Of a stretch of DNA of 64,000 bases, positions 11,183-23,385 are shown in pieces. Made by a program: the position numbers and the translations under genes. The stretch is taken from contig CM040088.1 of assembly GCA_022496805.1 (NCBI GenBank), positions 10,137,001 to 10,201,000 of the forward strand, given 5' to 3'. Below the pieces are notes generated by a model, which did not search any database, was not told the DNA's origin, and worked only from the letters and a program-made list of their open reading frames with translations. This DNA comes from Pohlia nutans. Taxonomy: Eukaryota > Streptophyta > Bryopsida > Bryales > Mniaceae. How positions within the stretch are numbered: position 1 is the stretch's first letter; each line of letters starts with the position of its first letter.

Positions 11183-12212
11183 TGCAATGGGCTTTTGTTC
11201 TAGTATGAAATATCCAAGTTCGCATTCACACATTGTTCAATGTTGGTTAGCTTGTCAGTGTCACAGGAGCTACAACTAACATTCCAGAAAGAAAATGAGG
11301 GTCATGATCTTTGTCCACTTCATTCGGTTCCTGCACACACTCACTCATTCCAGTGAGGCTTTTATATGAATTGTGGAGCAAAATAATATGAATATTAGGC
11401 TTCCACGTACATACAAGAACTGAAGCAGCATGCAGGATTGGTTGTGGAGACGATAAACGATTTTGGGGTGTCTGATTGCCAACAAATTAATATGGTAAAC
11501 CAGCCTATTAATTATTGCGTGCTGACACCTTTTGACGGCTACGGGCTACCCCACCAGCGACTTAATTTAGCTCCCACTGATTTCACGATGGGGGTATAGG
11601 TGCGCCGTTTTAGGCATCAGTGTACGACGTCTACCATCCCGGTTCTCGCTAGCTTCTCTCCCATGGATGAATGTTTTGAGTGTCAAGCTAGCTCAATAGT
11701 GTAGGAAGATTTAATGACCAACTTGCAATACTACTACTTTCTACGTTTCAGAGTATTTATATACAGTATATTCATGCAAGAGCTGCCAAAGTAAAGTTAC
11801 GCTTGATGCGCTGTTGAATCTAGAGGCACACCTTTGTCGTGGTGCTGCCATTCTATCCCATCATGGCTCCATGACGGAGGAGTTCCTGCTCATCATTTGC
11901 AGTTTACAAACATCATTGAGGAAAACCCTAAAAGCCATACTTTGAAGCTCTGGAGTCGCGTCGTGTAACACCCCCATCCGTGAGTCCAGAAATCTACAAT
12001 TCCACAAGATTTGGTATTTGGTAATATCTGTTCAAAGGCCCACTCTTTAACAGCGCCCCAATTTGAAGTTGGCCCAATTCACAATTCATTGAATCATTAA
12101 TTAGGCCAAAGTTAAGAGAGTGGGTTTTAAAATTGAGCCCTTCAACCTTGGGCTTGACTGTTGGCCCAATTTCAAATTTGACATTAGTTCAGCCTTTTGA
12201 TATTGTAGCCAA
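11183..12212. other. Unassigned, moderately GC-rich intergenic region
   Basis: The part from 11500 to 11980 is clearly richer in G+C than the surroundings (e.g. around CGACGTCTACCATCCCGG) and could be an eroded gene or an LTR-type remnant. I found no long frame, splice pattern or repeat partner. Confidence 0.4.
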
Positions 12213-13171
12213 AGGGCAGGTTGGGCACTTGAGTGCCTAATATTTAATTAAAATGCGGAAATTGAGTTGGGCACTTTGAATAATAATTAATAAATTTTCA
12301 TCTTTTTTTTTTCTTTTTTTTTTTCCAATATTGAAATAAAATTCGGCAGTAACCAAGTAATATGTCAAAAATGTATGAAAGTGCATTACATTCCATAAAT
12401 GTGAGTTATGGAGAGGGTAAAGCCTTGTGCATTATACAAAATTTAGTGTACTAGTGCCAACAATGAATGTGGGATATCAGTACAACTCTTCACTTCTTGA
12501 TATGTCTCTTAATTGCCAGTTAAACTCCTTTAACAAAAATATGCATAACTCAAGCATAAAAAATTTAAATCACAAAATTCTTTTTGAAGGTTAATGATTA
12601 CTTGATTGTGCAAGTTTTCTTAGTTGAACAATACTCAAGATAAGTTAGTCTACTACGCACAATTGAGCCTCGAAAGTCTGTTACAACACATTTTCTTATC
12701 ATTCAACTCATGCACATTTTTTGCAACCTTACTGAATTTGGTCCATATCTCATGCATAAAAACTTCAAGTCACAAATAAAGAATTTGATGTGGAAGATGA
12801 CTTGGCCTTCTAACTTTTTAGTTCAAAACATCTCAAAATAAGATCATTTTTTATACTCAAATGTCCACCAAAACCTACTGAAAAAATATGGTGTAGTGGG
12901 AACTCATATGGGCTTGCAAACACTTCGTATCCCATATCGTATGGCAGTAACTTAGAATGAATTTGATTAAAAGAGCAACTCTTTTTTCCACTAAAACTCA
13001 CATTAACTACCCAAATAGTATTAAAAGTGATGGAAAATGGTAATTTTTAAACATTTCTGCAATTTTAAAAACCAACTTATGTGAAATTCGGCAAAAACTG
13101 CTTATAATTTCCAAAAAAAATTGGCATGTTCTTTTTAAATTATTTAGTGTCCAACCTGCCCTTTGACTACA
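12213..13171. repeat. Inverted repeat of about 50 bp, arms 0.9 kb apart
   Basis: The left arm (12213-12262, containing CCAAAGGGCAGGTTGG) is matched in reverse by the right arm (13120-13171, containing CCAACCTGCCCTTTG). The enclosed 850 bp is AT-rich and non-coding. This is probably a degenerate foldback transposon; no target duplication could be defined. Confidence 0.45.
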
Positions 13172-13982
13172 GTATAAGCTTTAAATCTTATAGATGTCCC
13201 AATTTTGTTCAATTTTGCAAATTGAATCCAAAAAATTGAATTGGGTCTCCAGATCATGGCAATTCAATATTTTGACTTTGGGTTCATTCTTTTGGCACCG
13301 ATTTTTATTTTTTTTATAAGCGGTCATGTCATCAAGGAAAAATCGGTCTTCAATATAAAGCTTTTGTGTTCAATTCAAGAGTTTGAGCGATCTGATTGGT
13401 CAATTATTGTAGTTTTAAGATGGAGAAACAATCGAGTTCTAATATTTATTAGCCCTATTAGAACCCAACCAACACTTTTTTAATACCACTACCACACCGC
13501 CAAAGTAGCGTTGGTTTGTTACATTGATGATGCTAACACTCAATTAAATGGATGGGTTCTAGCTTCAACTTTATTTGCACTATAATGTCAAGTGGGAGGG
13601 GCTATAACTTGTTCACTAATTAAGCATCATAGTCAGAACCTCTTACTTTTCATACAACACTACTTGAAGGGTTGAGTTTAGACATATACATAAAAGGAGC
13701 TACTATACAAAAAATAAATCCAAATTCAACACTGTAAGTGTTTGAAATGATTTAATTTTTAGAATTTATATACGATAGTTTGACATTTGGAATCAAAATT
13801 TCCAAGTTTCAAAATAATTTGCATAAAATTTGTAATTATATTTTTTGAGGATTATTAGTTTACGTCAAATAAAATTTTAAATACTTTGAAAAACCCCAAA
13901 ATTTATCAAATTACTTACAGACCTACCTTTTCACCCCAGCATGAGGGAAAAATGAAGAATCCATAGAATTTTGAAGTGACAA
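13172..13982. other. AT-rich spacer, nothing recognised
   Basis: An 80-codon frame at 13241-13483 has no motif and an AT-driven composition, so I do not call it a gene. Confidence 0.5.
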
Positions 13983-14282
13983 TAGAGTTATCTGTAAAGT
14001 CACCTTGAGTTTGAAGAATCTACCATGAATTTCACTTCAATATACTCTTATTTGTTCACTCCAAATAGTTAAAAGGTATGAAAGAGCTTAGTGGTCTATC
14101 ATTATCAAGTGTGTAAGAGCTTGGTGGTTTTTGAACTCATGGAAAAAAATTTGGGCTCCGATCTTGATCACCAAACTCTTCCATACGTATTAGCTATTTG
14201 GAGTGAACAAATAAAAATATATTAATGCGAAATTTATGGTAGATTCTTCAAACTCAAGGTCACTTTACGGATAACTCTAATA
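13983..14282. mobile_element. Foldback MITE of about 300 bp with GAGTTATC termini
   Basis: The left end TAGAGTTATCTGTAAAGTCA and the right end CACTTTACGGATAACTCTA are inverted. The arms continue inward with CTTGAGTTTGAAGAATCTAC / GTAGATTCTTCAAACTCAAG and with TTGTTCACTCCAAATAG / CTATTTGGAGTGAACAA. Related copies lie at 35874-36440 (interrupted) and 27735-27862 (right half only). Confidence 0.7.
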
Positions 14283-15000
14283 GAACAAAGGATTTATGGC
14301 AATTGTCAAATAGCTTGGTTATTGTATTGAATATAAATACTACAAAGATATCTGAAGCTTCCAAAGTGTTTATGAGTCTACGACATTTTATGCATACTAG
14401 TATTTGTATAGTAAAACACGCAACACTGGTTATATATATATAAAACCAAAATAGTTACTTGAACTCGTATTTTCACAAAAGCTTGTTATTATTATTTTAA
14501 AATTTTATTTATGTTTAAAACATTAAATATGTATTTATATAATATTGGTTTTTAAAGAATAAATAAATTAACAACATCTTTTTTTAAGCTTTTAAACTTG
14601 TATTATTCTAGCAACAATATTGGTTTCTAACAACTTTATTAGGTACCCATCCATACTATATGAATCACAACCTGAAATTACTAGTAAGTGTATGTTGAGC
14701 GTGAATTAATTTGACCACCTTCCTTATTGGTAGGGTTTACAGCATGTTTATCACCCCACTTCCTCATTGGGTAAGGATATTGACCATGTACATTTCCAAA
14801 AAAATAAATCATTGGATATTTTGAAACCTCCGGGTATCAAGTACATGTCCATATACTCGGGCGTTGAGGTCAGTACTTCTTCTTCTTTTTTCCTTCTAAA
14901 CACCAGTGCAAAGCCGGGCTCCCTGTTTCACCAAAAATGACCACAAAAAAGTGTACAATTTCACCAAAATTTTAGATCTTTGGTAGAAATGAACATTTTT
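14283..15000. other. AT-rich spacer, nothing recognised
   Basis: There is no gene or repeat partner. The stretch 14700-14860 is slightly GC-richer. Confidence 0.5.
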
Positions 15001-15729
15001 GGGTGTTTTCGCACTATGGGTGTCATAGTTTTGAACAAAAAAAAGTTTTTAACGATGTAAAGCAGTCAATTTAATGATATAATATAATAAATAGGGAAAA
15101 TATCAAAAATATTTTAATATAGTTAAAATGGAATATTTTGGAATCTTTTCAATATATTTTATATTACTTTGGATTATTCTTAAAATCTTTTAGAATATCC
15201 TTGTTGATGTCGTTTTATCCGCTTGCAAACCACTTCGAATGCATATTCTAGCCACATCACAAGCTTCGTTTTAATTAGCCAATTAAACTCGCGAGAATTT
15301 TTTTGGGAACTCCCCATTTTAAGGGGTGTTTAATGTGAAGGAACAAAAATTGCCACCATAAACTTCTAATATCCACCTTATTCACAAAATATTTTTGGAA
15401 TCTTTTTTGAGTACGATACCTTTATGTTATAGGAATTGAGGAAAATTATTTCCATCAATACATTTTCAATGAAACGTATCAATTAAGGCAATAATGTATT
15501 CATTCTACAGCATCATACAACATAATGTATTACATTTTGGTCCAAGTACTATTTTGTATTATTTTTGTAAATTTTAATATACATATAATCCTAGAATACC
15601 TTTTCATTGTGGTTAACTTTTTACCGAAAAACCAATTTCACTGACCAATAGAAAATGTTTACCGCCAAAATTTCGCTAGTTATGCGACGTCACACTACAC
15701 ATTTTGGACACCCTACCGTGAAAACACCC
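15001..15729. mobile_element. Non-autonomous DNA transposon, 729 bp, TIR GGGTGTTTTCGCACTA
   Basis: The left terminus GGGTGTTTTCGCACTATGGG is matched by the right terminus CCCTACCGTGAAAACACCC in inverted form. The element at 51838-52580 aligns with it along its whole length, including the TTTTGGAATATTTT-rich block, TTGATTAGCCAA-type sequence and TTTTTTGGGAACTC. A third, partial relative lies inside 5108-6020. There is no coding frame. I cannot assign a superfamily because no target duplication is obvious. Confidence 0.65.
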
Positions 15730-17275
15730 TTTTTGGTGGTCTTTTTGGGTGAAATAGGGGCCCTTTGCATTAGTGAAATGCTTATCTCAAATTTTCTAGA
15801 TACTCTTAGATTCTTTTTTTCATCATAGAAAATATAATTTTTTGAAAAAAATAAATTTTTCAAGATTTAAGTGGGCTTCTATTTTTATTTATAATCATTT
15901 TTTGCCAACCTCGATGACTGGATACGGTAATTGAACAATTTGTTTTGTGATTCTAAGTCATAGAGTTCAGTAGCCTTCATGCCCACTGCCTTTCTTTCAT
16001 GCACTCTGCTCATCACCTTGAGCCTCCACCTGTACACTTAGCTACTGATGAAGTAGTGTTGGGTGTGGAATATTCCACACCATCTATTGTAGAGCCAAAA
16101 CAGGGACAGTGCATGCTAATGAATGTTATGGTAATGTTGTTGTAGCAAGTCAAATCGTAGAAAAAAGGAAGGCAAACTTGAAACGCACACAAAACCTCCG
16201 GCCTCAAAGTAAGTCTCTGTCAGCACAAGTTTGGTGCAAGAAAGGACCAATACATTCCCCAACCGTTATCATCCTATCAATGTCTTCCATGCTGATAGTA
16301 AGAATCCACCAACCAAAAATGAAAATGGTGCTCACTACACAACAATCCTTAAGTAGACATTCTTGTCAGCTCAGCCTTTGTTAGTTAGAGATTTTTCATT
16401 TCCAAGAAAAAAGAAAAAAAATTAAAAAGAAAAAATTTTAAATTTTAAATTTTTAAATTTTAAATTGAAATTGAAAAAAAATTAAAAATGCAATCCCTAC
16501 ATGCCCCAGCTATTCATTCTAGAGTCAAACCACGCAGCGGTCCTTTTCCATTAATGTACCTTTCAAAATTCATCATTTACAAGTGCAAATATATTTCTTA
16601 GACATATTCACATTTTATTTTTAAAAGATTTACTGTAAAATTTTCATAAATTCAATTCCTCAAGGACCTTGTACTTTGTCAAAACTATAATGTGATTTTC
16701 ATAATTTCTTTTTGTACTTTTGATCCAAAACAAAAGAGATGTGGGGTTTTTTTTTTTCTTAATATAATTTAAATTAAGTCCACATAGTTACATATCAAAA
16801 TTTAAATACCGAAATTGCGCATGCAGTTAACACATGCTTGCTTAAAATTAATAAATACGTTATAATTAGATTGTTTGAAATTCATAGATCAGTCAAAAGT
16901 AGGACTTTCAATTTTGGAAAAATGCCATGCTCAATTCGTCAATGTTTTATATTTTTAACCCTGACAAAATGGTTCTCATTTTATGTTTTAATAGTTATTA
17001 AAAAGGTTTTACTTTTGTTAATCTTATTTGACATAGTACAATTTCAAAAAAAAAAAATCCGCATTAAAATTATAGTTTTAATACATTGAGTAAAATAAAT
17101 AGATAAAAGTTTTTGTTTTTCAAATTAACCATAGATTCTTCATTGCACTATGATAAAAAAAAATCAACAATTCTGGCTTTGTAGAATACAAGATCTTAGC
17201 ATTTGAAATGAAAAATAAATAAATAAAAAATTGCATATTGCCAAACAAAGTTATTGGACTTTGAATCTTCTCGGC
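15730..17275. other. AT-rich intergenic region
   Basis: It contains a short self-complementary AAATTTTAAATTTT tract (16436-16468) and several short frames (16013-16384, 16838-17089) without motifs. No gene is supported. Confidence 0.45.
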
Positions 17276-17848
17276 TTAACCCTTAACTATACAAGCGTCC
17301 ATTTTTTAGACGATGTATAGATTTCATCCATGTTTTCTCATCCGTCATGCACTCTTTGCTCTGTGGATATTTTACTATATATTTTATGGGAAGTTAGCTT
17401 CATGCATGTGTGATCCGATTAGAAAGGGGATGATTTGTGAAATTTCTATACCTTATTTCATGTTGTAGTGATTCACCCAAAATTTCCAAGATTCTATGTA
17501 CAAGTGCTCTTGAAAAAGTCAACTCATAAAATTAAGCAACCAAAAATCTCTAAAAATCACTTCACTTAGAGTATTACATTTCAACCAATCACAATAAATT
17601 TCATCTACAAATTGGCAATATCTTATTCGTAATTGAATTGCAAAAGAGTTTTTGAATTTTGAGTTCAAAGTTTATACAAAAATATTGGTGATAGCAATCA
17701 TAGATCTAACTGTCTGGATAGAATCTAAAATTTATAATGTACAACTTTTATTGATACATCAAGTTCAATATCCCTCTTAGTTGCATTTTAGAACGCATCT
17801 TTGCAAAACTGCCAAATTTGGAGAGCGCTCTAGGCATTTAGGGGTTAA
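17276..17848 (+). mobile_element. piggyBac-type TTAA MITE, family A
   Basis: It starts TTAACCCTTAACTATACAAG and ends GGCATTTAGGGGTTAA. Here the left subterminal region reads CGTCCATTTTTTAGACGATG rather than the CATGCATATTTTGCATGATG of the 2405 copy. It therefore belongs to a subgroup with the copies at 24482 and 32203. Confidence 0.8.
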
Positions 17849-17954
17849 ACTTTGTGAAGTATGGAAAGTTGAGGCTCTTGAGATTATATTGGAGAATTGA
17901 GACTCTGCGGATTTAAAAATAAAAATAAAAAACATATGAGAGTAAATATTGTAA

Positions 17955-18113
17955 AATTCATCCAAAATATTGTAGTAAAATTTATCCAAATTTGATGGAA
18001 ACTTGTTCAAATGGATAAAACATTGTTCAAACAAATGAAGATATGTCCAAATGGATGAATGTACACACAACAATTATCCATCCACAGTTTATGGTAATTT
18101 CAGTGTTGTGAAA
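17955..18113. mobile_element. Diverged MITE of the CTACACCGAAATCACC family
   Basis: Only the right terminus is clear (CCACAGTTTATGGTAATTTC, to 18113). The interior (AAAATATTGTAGTAAAATTT, then a 'GATGGAAACTTGTTCAAATGG' type segment) aligns with 22157 onward and with 31157-31329 in reverse. Confidence 0.45.
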
Positions 18114-18910
18114 TCGGCAAAGTAAAAAGGTGGGTGATTTGGACTTCCATGGCGAGCTCACCTTGTACTTGTACGAGAACCATAAATTTCATGTGAGAAG
18201 CAAAAGAGAGAAAATGCGCGGTGTGCAGTAATGTGCCGACCTTGGGATAGAAGTGGATGGGCCTCCTTGGGACTACAAGGTGTAATGTTCAAATCGCCAT
18301 GCGGGTCAATTTTGGACTATGTCATGGGCTTTACGGTGCCATGTTGCTATATGGTGGGCCATACTATGCTACAGTGGACAAAGCTCCAGGGCCATCTCCG
18401 ATCGTCTATATGTGGCGCCTTGACGCGGGCCCAAATCTACTCACTCATCTTTCCTTTTTTCACAAACACATTCCAAATTGATTTTTTTTAAACTCCCAAG
18501 ACACCTTCCTATTTATGGGTCAAACCTGATACACCCATTATAGTATTAAGTCCAAGCTACACTAACTATTTATTCAAGGCTATAACTTTTTATGCAAGGC
18601 AAATGTTTTTACCAAAATCGAAGATTTTGGTACTACTCATGTAAAAGAACATCCATAAACATACGTGGTAAAAGCATCCATTCTACGTAAAAAAATATAT
18701 AGTCATTATAAAAAAATAAGTAGTGTATCTCGGACTAAATACTATAATGGGTATACTTTTCCTGAACACAGCTTTAGCAGCCCTTTTTTTTTCTCTACTT
18801 TCGGATTTCTCTACTGTAACAAATGAAATCACTGCAATCTTAGAAAATCTTATATATTTCCTCAAATGTCAATTTCATAATCGAGAAAAATAAATTGGGT
18901 CATGTGCATT
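18114..18910. other. Unassigned region with a GC-richer island
   Basis: From 18140 to 18450 the composition rises in G+C and two overlapping plus-strand frames (18231-18491 and 18257-18481) are open. The translations show no domain and the frames compete, so no gene is called; the patch may be eroded coding sequence. The rest is AT-rich. Confidence 0.35.
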
Positions 18911-19059
18911 ACAGTTATCTGTAAAGTCGAGCAAAAAAATTCCACAAGAGGAAAAACTAGTTTTGGCAGCGAAAATGAGTTTTGACCCCTTTTCTTTCAA
19001 CCAATCATAATGCAGTGCATGGTCAGAGAGATTTGAACCTTAAACACCCCCAATGCAGT

Positions 19060-19346
19060 CCAGAATGACCTTAAACTACCTAGGTGTTTATTAGCACCAA
19101 AGAGGGTGGCGATTCGATTCCGGTCGTATGCATGTCGTGAAGGCTAATATTTCCGAGCTTGATAGGAACCCCGTGCATAACAAGAATGGCTCCCGGGCCT
19201 CTTGTTATAGTGGGGGCGTTGCTCTTTGTAGGAAATGATTAGGAGCTTTGGGTCTAGTCCACATATTGTAGGAAGAAAAATCCAAGCAAATCATCCGCGG
19301 GGGAGTACTGGAAACGTGTTCTTTTCGTTCTCAGTGTGATATTTGT
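19060..19346 (+). mobile_element. tRNA-related SINE-like element
   Basis: It begins AATGACCTTAAACTACCTAG and contains a Pol III B-box-like motif GATTCGATTCC at 19111-19121. It continues with GCTTGATAGGAACCCCG and GAAATGATTAGGAGC and ends near AACGTGTTCTTTTCG. The copy at 4042-4612 has the same order of blocks. The start block also opens the different SINE-like unit at 61336. Confidence 0.55.
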
Positions 19347-19437
19347 AGAATGGAGTAGAAGTTTGGTGCAATGGAGTAGACGTTATGAGCAAGATTCTCC
19401 CAAAATAAAACCAAGCCCGTAGGGCTTGCATTGTCCT

Positions 19438-20013
19438 TTAATCCCTAACTGCCCAACCATGCATATTTTGCATGATGTACGGATTTGAACTCCAATTTCT
19501 CATCCATCATGCACTTTTTGCAGTGTGGATTTTTTACTGAATCTTTTATGGGAAGTTAGCTTCGTGCATGTGTGATCTGATTAGAAAGGAGATGATTTGT
19601 GAAATTTTTATGCCTCATTTCATGTTGTAGTGTTCCACCCAAAATTTCAAAGATTTTAGTCTAAAAGTGCTCCTGAAAAAGTCAACTACTAAAATTAAGC
19701 AACCAAAAAATCTCCAATAATCACTACACTTAGAGTATTACATTTCAACCCATCCCAAAAAAAATCAATATTAGATTGTCAATATCTTATTCGCAATCAT
19801 ATTACAAAAGAGCTCTAAATTTTAAATTTGAAAATTTATACACAAACATTGGTGATAGCAATCACAAATCTAACTGTATGGATAGAATCTAAAATGCATA
19901 ATGTACAACTTTTATTCATTCATCAAGTTGAAAATATCCCTCTTAGTTGCATTTTATAATGCATCTGTAAAAAACTATCAAACCTGAAAAGGGTGAGAAC
20001 GTTTAGGGGTTAA
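19438..20013 (+). mobile_element. piggyBac-type TTAA MITE, family A
   Basis: It starts TTAATCCCTAACTGCCC and ends GAACGTTTAGGGGTTAA. The interior is almost identical in arrangement to the 2405 and 3116 copies (CATGCATATTTTGCATGATG near the left end). GGG separates its final TTAA from the next element's TTAA. Confidence 0.82.
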
Positions 20014-20016
20014 GGG

Positions 20017-20750
20017 TTAACCCCTAAAGGTTGGGCCTATGACCATGGAATCATGCTTTATCTGCCACACCCAATTTTGCTACTAAAAATAATACAAGAA
20101 TTCAACTTTATATTTTTAGTAGATGAAGCCACATGTCTACTACAAATTATGAATTTTTCATAAATTTTGGTGAAAATTTGAAATTACTATGGCTTTATGA
20201 AGTGATTGTAAAAAAAATTCATATCAATTACAAAATGTGTTAGAAAATTCCGATTTTTCTACCAAAGGTGTAAATTACAATGAAGAAAAGTTTAGTTGAT
20301 GAAAATCATCCGTGTATCTAAATTTAGAAAAAATTGCTACACCTTGGTGATACCTACTGAACTTGTAACTACAATAAAAGACTCAATTTTCAAATTTTTC
20401 CAAAAATTCAAAGTGGAGTAGAAACTAGACTTGGCAAGCTTTATTTTGTTAGTTAAGCTCAAATGCAATGGAACTCATTTTCATAGCCTAAATTTAGTTT
20501 AAGTAGAACAAGCAAAAACATTCAAAATACACTACACGGTGAACCGTTTTTACGACTCTTTGTAGTTGGGATCCCATGTAAAATTTAAAAATAGCTTGAA
20601 TGATTTGAGTTTAACTTGAAGAGGTGGCATCACCAAGCAAAAGCCCTTCATACAAAGAATTGGATGGAAATCATCCACGCAACAGTTGGAATTGAACAGT
20701 TCACTGCATTCATAAGCCATTTTTTGGTGTCTTCGGCATTTAGGGGTTAA
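20017..20750. mobile_element. TTAA element, family B, 734 bp
   Basis: The termini are TTAACCCCTAAAGGTTGGG and TTCGGCATTTAGGGGTTAA. It is homologous to the shorter 501-1057 element in its middle. It has no transposase frame. It lies in tandem with the family A MITE before it. Confidence 0.65.
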
Positions 20751-20905
20751 GTTCCCAGGGAAGAATCTCCATGTACCCCCACACCATTCTCATGCTCCCC
20801 CAAGGGCAGGAGCTTGGTGGCTTGTATGAGTAGGTGTTCAAAGTTTCTATGTCAAGATTAAAAGCAGGTTACGTGGTTCTCACTTTACGGATAACTCTAT
20901 TGATC

Positions 20906-22088
20906 TATATTCTGATTTGTGTTTTATTTTTGGGCGTGCAATGACGTTCATGCATGCAGACTTCGTCGCTTATTAAGCTTAGTTGGATAGAAGATCAAGG
21001 ACCTGTTCACATGGACGTCATATTAGCCTCCTTCAAGTTAAGAATATTTTCTGACGCCAGGCACCAGGCTGTCGCCTTGAATCCGACCCTCTATCTATGG
21101 GTTTTTCATTACCAGTTGCAACTAATCCCACCCTGGCACACAAGTGACAGAGCTCTGTTGATATTTATTTTTTTCCCTTACCCAAATAGAATGACTTTCT
21201 ATTTTTCAAATCAGAAAATGAAATGACTTACTATTTTTGTTTAATTTCTTAACACACGTACTGCAAGAGATCGATTTAATAATAATAATAATAATGACTC
21301 ACTATTTTATTTTTATTTTTTTGGAAACAAAGGGCATTTATTCCAGTGCTGACTCACTATCTTTCAAATCAAAGAATGAAATGACTTTTCATTGCAGATA
21401 AGAATTACAAATACAAGCACGCAAGCCAGGCTGGCCGGCACTGAACTTCTGCTTGCAGCTTGAAACACATTTCCCATTCACACCAGTGCAATCGGCATTG
21501 AATTGGCTGGCAATAATTTCATGGAGCTTTTAATTTCTCTGTTATATTTATGCAAGAGATATATTATTCTTTTTTGGCAACGAAGTTATTTGTGCAATAT
21601 TTTGGGCAAGACAGATCCTCACTCGACAAAAACTGGACCCGAATATGCATCTCATGATTCATGCACGCCACTCTACAGAAATCACCACTTTATTGTCATG
21701 TTTGCATGGACCGTGTACTCTACCGTTTCTGTGGTCAGAGGAAGACTCTATTCACAAGTTATAGTAATAGTAATAATAGTAAATTATACAACTATTTTGT
21801 GTGACTACAGTTCTTCAACAGAGCTGGTTTCTATCAAAAGGTTCTTGTGCATTTCATGAACTGTTCAAGACGTACTACATTCAAGGCTACAATAAGTTTT
21901 AGCACTGGTTTTGGCCCTCGCACATGATGCACACAAATCTGGACTGTACTTTCTACCCCTACCCAGGTACAATTCCCTGTCATTGAATTTTTTATTTGAA
22001 TTTCTTGTGGAATACATTGAAAAGATACATTTCAACTGCTAAGAACTTGTCATTGACGTTTTGAAAATATGTAGCCTAGGCTTAGCAG
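20906..22088. other. Unassigned, apparently low-copy region
   Basis: There is no repeat partner within the window, and composition is closer to balanced than in neighbouring regions. Plus-strand frames at 20954-21226 and 21503-21859 (118 codons) have no recognised motif. A (TAA)n microsatellite occupies 21277-21295. This could be gene-flanking or promoter DNA, but nothing proves it. Confidence 0.35.
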
Positions 22089-22289
22089 TACACTGAAATC
22101 ATCATATACTGTGGCCCACGGTAGTTACGAGAGGCTTTACTAATAATTATTTTTTCAAAATATTGTGGTAAAATTCATTCAAATTGGATGGAAATTTGTT
22201 ATAATGAATGCGAATTTATCTATAGGGATGAATGTACCCATGCCATTCACCCATCCAACTAGATTTGAGAGTATTGTAGTTTCCCCTAC
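22089..22289. mobile_element. MITE of the CTACACCGAAATCACC family
   Basis: The left end TACACTGAAATCATCATATA corresponds to the TIR of the better copy at 31157-31329. The interior shares GAGAGGCTTTACTAATAATT and AAATTCATTCAAATTGGATG with it. The right end is eroded. Confidence 0.6.
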
Positions 22290-23227
22290 ATTTCTAAAAA
22301 TGCTATATGATCAAATTTGGGATGTACAGTGAAAAACATTATACATATTAAAATTGACCACTACACTTTCATACGTAGTATCAAAGTGTTCACCATAACT
22401 CAAAAACATCCTAGATTTGATGTCAAAATATCACTTTGTCTCTATTAATTATTAATAACAAAAGAAAGTGAAATTCTGACATCACTTCTAAAGGAGTCTT
22501 TTATTAGTATATGTGTTGTATCCCTTTCCTTTTTGTCCTATTGAAGCTTGCTTGTGTATATAAATGGTGCTTTATTTCTTTATTGGTAGCAAACACAATT
22601 TGCAAATGTTATACATGTTACGCACCAACAATGTTAGCTCCCATACTAATCCTGGGTTCCAACACCCCGTGGGTCACACTTAACTTTCACAAAACAATGT
22701 TATTTGATTACATAGGACAACTTCCACTAGTGTTCAAGTACACTATTCACCAACAATACTACTAATCGCCCTTAGTTGATGTCTAACTTCCCACTAGGCC
22801 TTTAGTACTTTCAAGACAAGACTTACACTTCGGAACTCACTACTAGGACTCATGAGTAGAGGCCTAGCGTAGAGTAAGACATCTCCTAACTGGTGTCAAG
22901 AGGTTCTTGAGCATTTAAAAATGCTAAAGATGTGAGAGTGAGGCCCCAATACTAGCTTCATCTTTTGGGAGTCACCGGGACTCACATAGACACCATGCAG
23001 GCATGAGGAGGGAGATTACCCTTCTCATAGTACTCTTTACAGTCTTCGGCAAGCCTCCCCCTCCCTTCTCTCCAAAACCCCTTGATTTAGGACACTACAC
23101 ATTTTGTAAAATTTGATATTGAGTTTCAACTTTAGCAGTTTATGTGACATGTTAGTCTTAGATGTTGACAACATTATATAGGATTCCAAAAAATTGTCTT
23201 AGAAGCTTAATATATTGGATTGTTTAG
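22290..23227. other. Unassigned region upstream of LINE-like sequence
   Basis: The stretch 22760-23090 is GC-richer (e.g. GAGTCACCGGGACTCAC) and could be a 5' untranslated part of a retroelement. No primer-binding site or LTR pair was found. Confidence 0.35.
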
Positions 23228-23385
23228 GACATTGGGGAGGTGCTAGAGTCCGTGCTAGAAGATGATAAAGAAACAATAAGATGGTGGAAACTAGATATTA
23301 GAGTATGCAACAAAGTTACAAGTAAGACATCAACAAACATAGTGGATTTTACAAAATTTCCAATAATGTGCAAGTACTACTCCTA
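23228..23385 (+). pseudogene. Coding-like remnant, possibly LINE ORF1
   Basis: A frame of about 50 codons, open until the TAA near 23383, reads DIGEVLESVLEDDKETIRWW and onward (WKLDIRVCNKVTSKTSTN). It is a normal, charged composition unlike the AT-noise frames around it. Shorter coding-like pieces with stops follow to about 23800. The fragment precedes LINE endonuclease remnants on the same strand at 25598, so ORF1 of that element is a reasonable guess, but no family motif was recognised. Confidence 0.3.

Larger units (their letters stand above)
18911..20905. mobile_element. Composite: GTTATCTGTAAAGT-type element carrying three nested insertions
   Basis: The outer ends are CAGTTATCTGTAAAGTCGA (18912 on) and CACTTTACGGATAACTC (to about 20901). 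Its left and right flanks match, inverted, those of the 2170-3088 element. Inside lie a SINE-like unit (19060-19346), a family A MITE (19438-20013) and a family B TTAA element (20017-20750). The original element was probably only about 350-400 bp. Confidence 0.5.

Noticed and set aside
22511..22765. 84-codon ORF with hydrophobic start (possible secreted peptide)
   Set aside because: Composition is AT-driven, with no supporting promoter, splice signal or family motif.
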